DNA from: Erysipelothrix sp. UBA3377
GTDB lineage: Bacteria; Bacillota_I; Bacilli_A; Erysipelotrichales; Erysipelotrichaceae
DNA: 6,300 nucleotides
Assembly: GCA_002359085.1 (NCBI GenBank)
Contig: DEQB01000097.1
Span: 1 to 6,300 of the forward strand
Direction of reading: 5' to 3'
In this document: piece after piece, positions 1 to 5,091 of the stretch
Layout: the number at the start of each line of letters is the position of its first letter
How positions within the stretch are numbered: position 1 is the first letter of the stretch
The notes under the pieces: model-generated
What the model saw: the letters and a program-made list of their open reading frames with translations, nothing else
Told to the model about the DNA's origin: nothing
Databases searched by the model: none
Made by a program: the position numbers and the translations under genes

Positions 1-236
1 ACTTTTTGTTCCCAGTTTTCTTCAGGAATAACCATATCCACATATTTTATTGCTTCAAGGATTTCTTTTCTCTCATCGTAAGTGTAATAACACACTTTAT
101 TTTTTTCAATCTTGTTGAACTCATCGGTTGATAGTGCCACGATCAAGTAGTCTCCCAACTCTCTGGCGCGTCTTAATACATTAATATGACCGCGATGTAT
201 TAAATCAAATGTTCCATAAGTAAGTACCTTTTTCAT
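1..236 (-). CDS. tagD: Glycerol-3-phosphate cytidylyltransferase TagD, N-terminal part (runs off window)
   Basis: This cytosolic enzyme makes CDP-glycerol from CTP and sn-glycerol 3-phosphate, the activated unit for teichoic acids and glycerol-phosphate-decorated polysaccharides. The 78 visible residues begin MKKVLTYGTFDLIHRGH, matching from memory the start of Bacillus TagD. They include the nucleotidyltransferase HxGH motif (H14, H17), then ELGDYLIVALSTDEFN and VIPEENWEQK, both characteristic of the family. The usual length is about 130 residues, so roughly the last 50 lie beyond the left edge. Two ATGs are adjacent (239 and 236). I chose 236 because a GAGGAGG site sits 7 nt upstream of it, and the TagD family begins MKKV. 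The gene follows capF directly, so it is probably translated from the same mRNA. Identity is very secure; its polymer is inferred. Confidence 0.95.
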   Translation of the reverse strand, partial: MKKVLTYGTFDLIHRGHINVLRRARELGDYLIVALSTDEFNKIEKNKVCYYTYDERKEILEAIKYVDMVIPEENWEQK

Positions 237-238
237 CA

Positions 239-1321
239 TTAAACCTCCTCAAAATAAGTATCTGGATTGTCTTTATCAAAAACTTCATTCGCCCACATCA
301 ATGTAACCATATCAGTAGTACCGGTATTGGTAATATTATGGGTATATCCTGTGGGGATATCAACGACTTCTAGTTTATCTCCAGACACTTCATATTTGTA
401 TTTTTCATTTGTGATTATATGACGTATTTCAATATTACCTTCACCATAAACTACTAAAAACTTCTCATTTTTGGAGTGGTGCCAGTGTTGTCCTTTTGTG
501 ATACCTGGCTTCGCTACGTTGATACTGACTTGACCTTGATCTTTAGTTTTTAAAACCTCTGTAAAGCTACCCCTATTATCTACATTCATTTTTAAATCAT
601 ATTTCATCTCATCAATTGGAATATAACTCAAGTAGGTACTATACAAATTCTTGGCGAATCGAGAATTCATTCTCGGAACTTCAAAATTAATTCTGCTTTC
701 CTTAAATGATTCAATAAAATCTTTAACTTCTCCCAAAGAAACGGTATCAACGGGTGCTACGATATGATCACCATAATTTAAATTACCTTCAATTGCGTTC
801 ATAATATCTTTTACGACATCATCAATATATACAAAACTAATTCCTGTGCTTTCATCATTAATTATAATTTCAATATCTCTTGCGACATTGTGACACCAGG
901 TTGCGATGACACTGTTATAATTTGGGCGACTCCACTTACCATACACATTATTCAATCTGAAGATATGGTGTTTTTCATATTTTCTGGTTATTTCCTCAGC
1001 CATGGCTTTACTCTTACCATAATCAGTATCATTGCCCGCCTGTGAACTGCTCGAGATCAACAGTGGCACCCTGTTGAATGTCACCAACATCTCAACCAAG
1101 GTTTCTGTTAATCCCGCATTGCCATTATAAAACTCAAAGGCACTCTGTGCGCGATTGACACCAGCTAAGTGAACCACAAAGTCTGCTTGTTTCACATAGT
1201 CAGCCAGTAAGTCGAAACTACCATCACTCTCAAATTTTAAAACATTATAATTGTTTGCTTCTAAGGTTGTGACTAAATTACTGCCAATAAACCCTCTAGA
1301 TCCTGTTACGAGTATATTCAT
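239..1321 (-). CDS. capF: CapF-type UDP-2-acetamido-2,6-dideoxy-hexose reductase/epimerase with C-terminal cupin
   Basis: CapF (FnlB/WbjC) is a bifunctional cytosolic enzyme in the route from UDP-GlcNAc to UDP-L-FucNAc, acting between CapE and CapG. The 360 residues fit the family length of about 370. The N-terminal extended-SDR domain has the NAD(P)-binding TGSRGFIG (6-13), HLAGVNR (51-57), SSSS (90-93), the YxxxK pair Y101/K105 and a NYNSVIATWCHNVAR segment (134-148). A cupin domain starts near 246 (NVDNRGSFTE), with GQHWHH (277-282), E286 and YTHN (326-329) as likely metal-ligand region, and ends in DTYFEEV like Staphylococcus CapF. The ATG overlaps the stop of the preceding glycosyltransferase by 4 nt (ATGA), with GGAGGG upstream, so the two are translationally coupled. 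No key residue looks missing. CapE and CapG are not in the window and presumably lie elsewhere in the locus. Confidence 0.93.
   Translation of the reverse strand: MNILVTGSRGFIGSNLVTTLEANNYNVLKFESDGSFDLLADYVKQADFVVHLAGVNRAQSAFEFYNGNAGLTETLVEMLVTFNRVPLLISSSSQAGNDTDYGKSKAMAEEITRKYEKHHIFRLNNVYGKWSRPNYNSVIATWCHNVARDIEIIINDESTGISFVYIDDVVKDIMNAIEGNLNYGDHIVAPVDTVSLGEVKDFIESFKESRINFEVPRMNSRFAKNLYSTYLSYIPIDEMKYDLKMNVDNRGSFTEVLKTKDQGQVSINVAKPGITKGQHWHHSKNEKFLVVYGEGNIEIRHIITNEKYKYEVSGDKLEVVDIPTGYTHNITNTGTTDMVTLMWANEVFDKDNPDTYFEEV
244..250 (-). promoter_or_regulatory. Ribosome binding site deciding the tagD start
   Basis: GAGGAGG on the minus strand, inside the last codons of capF. It is 4 nt from the first ATG (239, which overlaps the capF stop as TAATG) and 7 nt from the second (236). 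The spacing favours the second. Confidence 0.7.
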
Positions 1322-2520
1322 TTTTTCCCTCCATAATACTGCTCGAGTATTCTTTTATATGCATGATTCACTGTAAAATTATCCAATAAGTATTGGTATC
1401 CCTTTTCACCCATTGTTTCTCTTAAATTAGAGTCCATTGATAAAATCTTTACTTTCTCAATGAATGCTTCCACATCTGGACTCATTACGGAATATCCATA
1501 GCCGTTTTCTTCTGCCATACTTCCCACATCTGTACTTGAATCTGTGGCACTGATAATGGGTAATTTGGCTTGTAGATAACTCAAGACCCTTTGGGGGTAG
1601 TTTGGAATCGTAAACCGCTCATCTAAGAAGATAAGACCCACATCACAATGATGCACAATCTCATCATATTTATCTTTGGGTAATTGCCCCAAGTACACAA
1701 AGTTCTTGGGATTTTCTTGTGCTATATAGGATTCAATGAGATCTTGTTTCCCACCCGACCCACACACTACCAAAGTGACATTGTCTACTTTTTCCATTGC
1801 TCTAGCACACCTTATTAAATACGGTATGTTTTGGGGTATTCCTAAGTTTCCACCATAAATAAATAAAGTTTTATGGTCATCCAAACCAAAGTCCTTACGC
1901 GTATACTTAACGTCACGATCCATGACCTTGATTGCATTGGGTAATATATCCACAATCTTTTCATACTCAGGATTGTGTTCAACAAAGTATGCTTTATTAC
2001 GGGGTGACATTACCCCAACCAAATCGATACTTGCATAGAGTTTCTTCTCTTTTCTTCTAAAGAACTTATGAATCGGTCCATTTTCGGAAAACAAACCCAT
2101 ATCCACCGCATTTTGAGGAAAGATATCTTTCAACATTAAGTATACTTTTCCTTTCGGTGATTGACGTTTCAAATACGCAACCGTTTTAATAAAAGTAATG
2201 GGTGGTGTTGAATATAAAATTAAATCAAATGATTCATGACCCAAATGTTTCTTAATCGCATTTTTAAAGAAGGAATCAATGGTCAACGTCACAATTCCTT
2301 TTTCAATCATATTTTTGTTTTTACTGATATTTCCTGTTTTAATGCCCAAATATCGAAGCCCATGTTCAAAATACATTTCAGTTTCCAATCCCAAACGCTT
2401 CTCACGCGCATAGGCAATGGTGACATCATGACCACTGTCTTTAAACTCCTGCATCAAATCAAAATAGATACTATGAGAATGCATGCCTGTGTGGGTTGAA
2501 CTGATATACAATACCTTCAT
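1318..2520 (-). CDS. GT4-family glycosyltransferase (WbuB-like, candidate L-FucNAc transferase)
   Basis: A 400-residue GT-B fold retaining glycosyltransferase, acting at the inner membrane face on a lipid-linked sugar during assembly of a surface polysaccharide. Visible landmarks are an N-terminal Rossmann start MKVLYISSTHTGMHSHS, the KDIFPQNAVDMG motif (131-142) typical of WbuB/WcaI-type enzymes, YGGNLGIPQNIPYL (222-235) opening the C-terminal donor domain, VVCGSGG (251-257), and a donor-site stretch IPNYPQRVLSYLQAKLPII (305-323) in place of the common E-x7-E. There is no signal peptide or membrane span. It starts with GGAGGC about 5 nt upstream and overlaps capF by 4 nt. In E. coli O26-type loci a WbuB homologue sits beside the L-FucNAc genes, so transfer of L-FucNAc is a reasonable inference. 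Acceptor and linkage cannot be read from sequence. Confidence 0.88.
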   Translation of the reverse strand: MKVLYISSTHTGMHSHSIYFDLMQEFKDSGHDVTIAYAREKRLGLETEMYFEHGLRYLGIKTGNISKNKNMIEKGIVTLTIDSFFKNAIKKHLGHESFDLILYSTPPITFIKTVAYLKRQSPKGKVYLMLKDIFPQNAVDMGLFSENGPIHKFFRRKEKKLYASIDLVGVMSPRNKAYFVEHNPEYEKIVDILPNAIKVMDRDVKYTRKDFGLDDHKTLFIYGGNLGIPQNIPYLIRCARAMEKVDNVTLVVCGSGGKQDLIESYIAQENPKNFVYLGQLPKDKYDEIVHHCDVGLIFLDERFTIPNYPQRVLSYLQAKLPIISATDSSTDVGSMAEENGYGYSVMSPDVEAFIEKVKILSMDSNLRETMGEKGYQYLLDNFTVNHAYKRILEQYYGGKK

Positions 2521-2545
2521 TTGTTGCCTCCATATCGCTTTCTAA

Positions 2546-2551
2546 ATTATA
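2546..2551 (-). promoter_or_regulatory. Candidate -10 box for the polysaccharide operon
   Basis: A perfect TATAAT on the minus strand, 26 nt upstream of the glycosyltransferase ATG. It would give a short leader carrying the GGAGGC site. The -35 region at 17-nt spacing is only the T-run of the preceding terminator, so this is a weak or activator-dependent promoter, or the operon may be fed by read-through. Confidence 0.4.
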
Positions 2552-2566
2552 CCCTATATTGAGTTT

Positions 2567-2594
2567 AAAAAAAAGAAGCCACTTAAGACTCCTT
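2567..2594 (-). terminator. Intrinsic terminator upstream of the polysaccharide operon
   Basis: On the minus strand AAGGAGTC pairs with GGCTTCTT (8 bp with two G-U pairs) around the loop TTAAGT, followed by a run of T. It lies 5 nt after the stop codon at 2600-2602 and before the glycosyltransferase, so it would end transcription of the small frame at 2600-2780. Confidence 0.6.
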
Positions 2595-2599
2595 AGTTA

Positions 2600-2780
2600 T
2601 TATATCACTATATTTATATTCCACAGCACACAAGAGATCATAAAAGCAATGACTAGAATTTCTTTATCATCTTTGAAAATGATTCCCTTGGTAACCACTT
2701 GATTCAAATCCCTTCTTACGATGGGTGCAGAAAGGTTTATTTTAGTAGTTGCGGCAAAAACTTATCTTTAATTTCTCCAT
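2600..2780 (-). pseudogene. Small or decayed membrane-protein frame, unidentified
   Basis: I do not recognise this gene. At 2780 an ATG preceded by AAGGGTGAT opens a 12-codon frame (MEKLKISFCRNY, stop at 2742-2744). A second frame, open from 2761 to a TAA at 2600-2602, reads as protein (SAPIVRRDLNQVVTKGIIF), followed by KDDKE and a hydrophobic stretch ILVIAFMISCVLWNINIVI of membrane-span length. Its stop lies 5 nt before the terminator at 2567-2594, where a real gene would end. Two readings are possible: a gene whose start and body are now in different frames, or a live 32-codon membrane peptide from the GTG at 2698, with AGGGA 10 nt upstream. The rest of the gap 2521-2849 holds only the two terminators and the -10 box. 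Confidence 0.3.
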
Positions 2781-2805
2781 AATATCACCCTTTCTTATAT
2801 AAATT

Positions 2806-2846
2806 AGAAAAAGAGCCAACATATCGAAGGATAGGTTCGCTCTTTT
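2806..2846 (-). terminator. Terminator of the msrAB-hypothetical-DJ-1 operon
   Basis: On the minus strand AAAAGAGC, then GAAC and TAT, pair around CCTTCG with ATA, GTT and GGCTCTTTTT. This is a long stem with one or two mismatches, starting just after the stop at 2850. A-runs flank both sides, so it could also work on the plus strand. Confidence 0.85.
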
Positions 2847-2849
2847 ATC

Positions 2850-3374
2850 TTACTGGTTATTAAGGACTTCAATGATTTTAGGTAAATAGTAAGGAAGATC
2901 GGGTGGTCTTCTACCTGAAACAATGTGTCCATCCACAACAGTAGGCTCATCCACCCAAGTTGCGCCAGCATGCATGAGGTCATGTTTAATACCGGGTGTA
3001 CTGGTTACCGTACGGCCATTTAAGACATCCGCTGAACTCAATACCCAACCTGCATGACAGATAATTCCGATTAACTTTTTGTGTTCATCGAGATACTTCA
3101 CAAAGTTCAAGACTGAATCAAATCTACGTAGATAATCCGGCGCCCATCCACCTGGAATCAAGATACCATCATACTCTTCAATGTTCACATCATCAAAGGA
3201 AACATCACTCTTGGTGGATAAACCAAACTTACCTTGAATGGTTTCACCTGCTGCTTCTGATGCGACAACCACTTTTACGCCTGCTTCTTGTAGACGAATG
3301 AGCGGGTAATGAAACTCTAAATCATCATAATCTTTACTGACGATTGTTAAAACTTTCTTGTTTTCTAAACTCAT
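2850..3374 (-). CDS. DJ-1/PfpI superfamily protein (YhbO/PfpI-like)
   Basis: A 174-residue cytosolic protein of the DJ-1/PfpI class (type 1 glutamine-amidotransferase fold). Members have been described as proteases, glyoxalases or protein deglycases; the in vivo reaction is debated. Seen here: the nucleophile elbow IICHAGWVLSSA with C106 and H107, the PGG turn (LIPGGWAPDYLR), TSTPGIKHDLMHAGATWVDE (125-144) typical of PfpI, and DYDDLEF near the N-terminus. There the glutamate that pairs with the cysteine in PfpI (E12) aligns with D17, a conservative change. Start: AAGGAGG is 2 nt from the ATG at 3377 but 5 nt from the one at 3374, so I prefer 3374. The gene begins 12 nt after the preceding stop, its ribosome site touching that stop, and is the last gene of the msrAB operon. 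Family secure, substrate unknown. Confidence 0.92.
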   Translation of the reverse strand: MSLENKKVLTIVSKDYDDLEFHYPLIRLQEAGVKVVVASEAAGETIQGKFGLSTKSDVSFDDVNIEEYDGILIPGGWAPDYLRRFDSVLNFVKYLDEHKKLIGIICHAGWVLSSADVLNGRTVTSTPGIKHDLMHAGATWVDEPTVVDGHIVSGRRPPDLPYYLPKIIEVLNNQ

Positions 3375-3379
3375 CATAT

Positions 3380-3386
3380 CCTCCTT
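3380..3386 (-). promoter_or_regulatory. Ribosome binding site deciding the DJ-1/PfpI gene start
   Basis: AAGGAGG on the minus strand, abutting the stop codon of the upstream gene. It is 2 nt from the first ATG (3377) and 5 nt from the second (3374); the second is better spaced. Confidence 0.65.
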
Positions 3387-3791
3387 TTAATTTAGTACAT
3401 CTATTGATTTTAGGTATGCGATTCTTTGATCATCATTCAAAGTTAAATCTTCAGTAATACCATTTAATGCATTGATGGTATTGAAAATATTAATCGCATC
3501 ATAATCATTAGATGGCAATGCCACAACTTCACCTTTGTCATTTAAATACCCATGCTCAAAGAAATTAAAGTTCACGAATACGGGCACAAATCCTTCGATT
3601 TTATTGCCGTCCCATTCTTCTTCAAGTAAATACAGATTGGACTTACCATCCGAATTACCTGTATATTTCTCTACCGGAATATCCACATTATGCTCAACGG
3701 GTTTAAATCCCCTTAAGATATATAGATTCTTTTGTAGAATCTGGCAAGACATTTGGTGGTTATTAATCACTAATTTAATCCGTTCTCTCAT
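3387..3791 (-). CDS. Hypothetical protein, 134 aa, between msrAB and the DJ-1/PfpI gene
   Basis: I do not recognise the family. It is a soluble-looking, acidic protein without signal peptide or membrane span, with one cysteine (C16). The N-terminal third is basic and beta-rich (RERIKLVINNHQ, NLYILRGFKPVEHNVDIP). The middle is aromatic and hydrophobic (EGFVPVFVNFNFFEHGYLND). The C-terminal part looks helical (DYDAINIFNTINALN, DDQRIAYLKSIDVLN). It is very probably real: its ATG overlaps the msrAB stop by 4 nt (ATGA), an AGGAAG site lies 9 nt upstream within msrAB, and the next ribosome site overlaps its stop. Coupling to MsrAB and a DJ-1-family protein suggests a role in redox or carbonyl stress; that is context only. 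Confidence 0.75.
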   Translation of the reverse strand: MRERIKLVINNHQMSCQILQKNLYILRGFKPVEHNVDIPVEKYTGNSDGKSNLYLLEEEWDGNKIEGFVPVFVNFNFFEHGYLNDKGEVVALPSNDYDAINIFNTINALNGITEDLTLNDDQRIAYLKSIDVLN

Positions 3792-4777
3792 TTTGTATCA
3801 CTTCCTTCAAATAAGAACTTAAGATAAGCATAGCCACTTTCTTCCATATTATCATAGGGTATAAACTTCAAGGCTGCACCATTTATGCAATAACGAAGAC
3901 CACCTTGATCTTTGGGTCCATCATTAAATACGTGTCCCAAGTGACTTTCAGCTACATTACTTTTAACTTCAATTCTGTGCATTCCAAAACTGGTATCATC
4001 TTTAAATTTAACATTTGGCATGGTAATGGGTTTTGTGAATGAAGGCCACCCACATCCCGCATCATATTTATCCAATGAAGAGAACAAAGGTTCACCACTG
4101 GCGATATCCACATAAATTCCAGTCTCAAACAACGCATCATAGGCATGTGAGAATGGACGCTCAGTATCACCCTTTTGAGTCACATCATATTCAAGGTCAC
4201 TCAATTCATTTCTCAAAGTCTCATCATTCTTTTTCTCATACATCGTATAACTTTCCGCAAACTCTAAGACTGATTGAGGAATATGACAATACCCACCTGG
4301 ATTTTTATCCAAATAGTTTTGATGATACGTCTCAGCCAACCAATAATTCTTCAAAGGTTCATTTTCAATCACAACTTTTTTATCATACGATGCTTGTAGT
4401 TCATCCAAAGCTTTGTCAATGACTTTCTTTTGATCCGCATCAACATAATAAATTCCCGTACGATATTGAGTTCCAATATCATTTCCTTGTTTATTCAATG
4501 ATGTAGGATTTACGGATTTAAAATAACCCTTCAATAAGAAATCCAATGAAATTACCTTTGGATCAAACACCACATACGTAGTTTCCGTATAACCCGTTTG
4601 ACCCGTACAAACCAATTCATACGATGGATTTTCAATCAACCCATTCGCATAACCCACTGATGTGTATTTAACCCCTTTAATTCTTTTTATAAAGTCTTCG
4701 GTTCCCCAAAAACAGCCACCCGCAAGCCAGATCTCTTCCAGGCCCGCCTGATTTTTTCTATCTTGAATGATATGCAT
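3788..4777 (-). CDS. msrAB: Peptide methionine sulfoxide reductase, MsrA-MsrB fusion
   Basis: A 329-residue cytosolic two-domain enzyme that reduces both epimers of methionine sulfoxide in proteins, with thioredoxin-type recycling. The MsrA domain (about 15-170) has GGCFWG with catalytic C22, TGYTE with E65, LNKQGNDIGTQYRTG, and NPGGYCHI with C164 as likely resolving cysteine. The MsrB domain (about 187-325) has YVDIASGEPLFSS, AGCGWPSF (C242, likely resolving), HLGHVFND and RYCIN with catalytic C297. The CxxC pairs of zinc-type MsrB are absent, so this is the zinc-free form. The A-then-B order is common in Streptococcus-like Gram-positives. Start: GAGGG abuts the ATG at 4783 but lies 6 nt from the one at 4777, so I chose 4777 (MHIIQDRKNQ); the longer form adds two residues. 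It is first of three coupled genes. All catalytic residues are intact. Confidence 0.96.
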   Translation of the reverse strand: MHIIQDRKNQAGLEEIWLAGGCFWGTEDFIKRIKGVKYTSVGYANGLIENPSYELVCTGQTGYTETTYVVFDPKVISLDFLLKGYFKSVNPTSLNKQGNDIGTQYRTGIYYVDADQKKVIDKALDELQASYDKKVVIENEPLKNYWLAETYHQNYLDKNPGGYCHIPQSVLEFAESYTMYEKKNDETLRNELSDLEYDVTQKGDTERPFSHAYDALFETGIYVDIASGEPLFSSLDKYDAGCGWPSFTKPITMPNVKFKDDTSFGMHRIEVKSNVAESHLGHVFNDGPKDQGGLRYCINGAALKFIPYDNMEESGYAYLKFLFEGSDTK

Positions 4778-4783
4778 AACCAT

Positions 4784-4788
4784 CCCTC
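4784..4788 (-). promoter_or_regulatory. Ribosome binding site deciding the msrAB start
   Basis: GAGGG on the minus strand directly touches the ATG at 4783 (no spacing) and is 6 nt from the ATG at 4777, so initiation at 4777 is far more likely. Confidence 0.65.
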
Positions 4789-4800
4789 ATTTCTATCACA

Positions 4801-4829
4801 ATTATAACAAAAAAGAGCGGTGCCTTTAA
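4801..4829 (-). promoter_or_regulatory. Candidate promoter of the msrAB operon
   Basis: TATAAT at 4801-4806 on the minus strand, with a weak TTAAAG (4824-4829) 17 nt upstream. The poor -35 lies inside the loop of the neighbouring terminator hairpin. A start near 4794 would leave a leader of about 17 nt carrying only the ribosome site. Confidence 0.45.
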
Positions 4830-4841
4830 GACATTCGCTCA
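4806..4841 (-). terminator. Intrinsic terminator or attenuator just upstream of msrAB
   Basis: On the minus strand GAGCG, aa, TGTCT, loop TAA, AGGCA, c, CGCTC, then TTTTTT: a 10-bp two-part stem with a U-tract. Its T-run ends about 30 nt before the msrAB start. No intact gene lies within 250 nt upstream, so it either ends a transcript from the decayed DUF3825 gene or attenuates a longer msrAB leader. Confidence 0.75.
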
Positions 4842-4934
4842 CGTGCTCCATATATATTTTACAAATAATAACGATAATAGTGTTTTATAGAATCTAACAT
4901 TTTCCTGAAACGTTGAGAAAAGAGAACATACTAC

Positions 4935-4962
4935 TTGCATTTCAACAAATAAATGATATAAT
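4935..4962 (+). promoter_or_regulatory. Plus-strand promoter with extended -10
   Basis: TTGCAT (4935-4940), 16-nt spacer, TATAAT (4957-4962) preceded by TG at 4954-4955 (extended -10). A start near 4969-4971 is expected. No plus-strand gene follows, only the small-RNA candidate. Confidence 0.6.
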
Positions 4963-5011
4963 TTGTTTGTAAGAAATGACTAACACATTTAGATCAATTT
5001 CTTCAAACAAA
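4962..5011 (+). repeat. Inverted repeat spanning the small-RNA start
   Basis: TTTGTTTG, a single unpaired T, then AAGAAAT (4962-4977) is mirrored by ATTTCTT and CAAACAAA (4997-5011). That gives 15 pairs with one bulge around 19 nt. The left arm begins at the end of the -10 box, so only part can be in the RNA; the dyad may instead be a protein-binding operator. Confidence 0.55.
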
Positions 5012-5057
5012 ATTAATTTAAATAAAGGGGATATCACACAAAGATATCCCTTTTTTT
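4969..5057 (+). ncRNA. Candidate small RNA, about 90 nt
   Basis: A self-contained transcription unit in the gap between msrAB and the broken DUF3825 gene. A consensus-like extended -10 promoter leads into a hairpin (AAGAAAT pairing with ATTTCTT around a 19-nt loop, 4978-4996), an AU-rich linker and a strong intrinsic terminator. I know of no family with this sequence. A 28-codon frame from the ATG at 4976 has no Shine-Dalgarno sequence and runs through the terminator stem to a TGA, so a peptide is unlikely. The unit is divergent from msrAB. Its targets, and whether it is expressed, cannot be judged from the sequence. Confidence 0.5.
5024..5057 (+). terminator. Intrinsic terminator of the small-RNA candidate
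   Basis: AAAGGGGATATC (5024-5035) pairs with GATATCCCTTTT (5043-5054): 12 bp with one G-U, a 7-nt ACACAAA loop, and seven T ending at 5057. The U-tract is on the plus strand. On the minus strand it could weakly terminate the DUF3825 remnant. Confidence 0.85.
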
Positions 5058-5091
5058 ATTGACTTACCAGATCAATAATTAAAAATCTTTT

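Noticed and set aside
2236..2499. Plus-strand open frame of 87 codons
   Set aside because: It lies wholly antisense to the well-supported glycosyltransferase, has no convincing ribosome site and no recognisable motifs.
2595..2850. T-box or other known riboswitch upstream of the polysaccharide operon
   Set aside because: The hairpin before the gene prompted the idea, but there is no T-box core (TGGNACCGCG) and no other riboswitch signature that I recognise.
3535..3822. Plus-strand open frame of 95 codons
   Set aside because: Antisense to the 134-aa gene and the end of msrAB; serine- and leucine-rich composition typical of a reverse-complement shadow.
3952..4170. Minus-strand open frame of 72 codons
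   Set aside because: Another frame inside msrAB, whose MsrB motifs are read in the true frame.
4039..4422. Plus-strand open frame of 127 codons, very rich in His and Ser
   Set aside because: The unusual composition is the antisense reading of msrAB codons; no ribosome site.
4862..4884. Fur-like repeat AATAATAACGATAATAG upstream of msrAB
   Set aside because: Only one clear GATAAT unit and no dyad; too weak in AT-rich DNA to call a metal-regulator box.
4976..5062. 28-codon plus-strand frame inside the small-RNA candidate
   Set aside because: No Shine-Dalgarno sequence, and the frame runs through the terminator stem and T-tract before reaching a stop.
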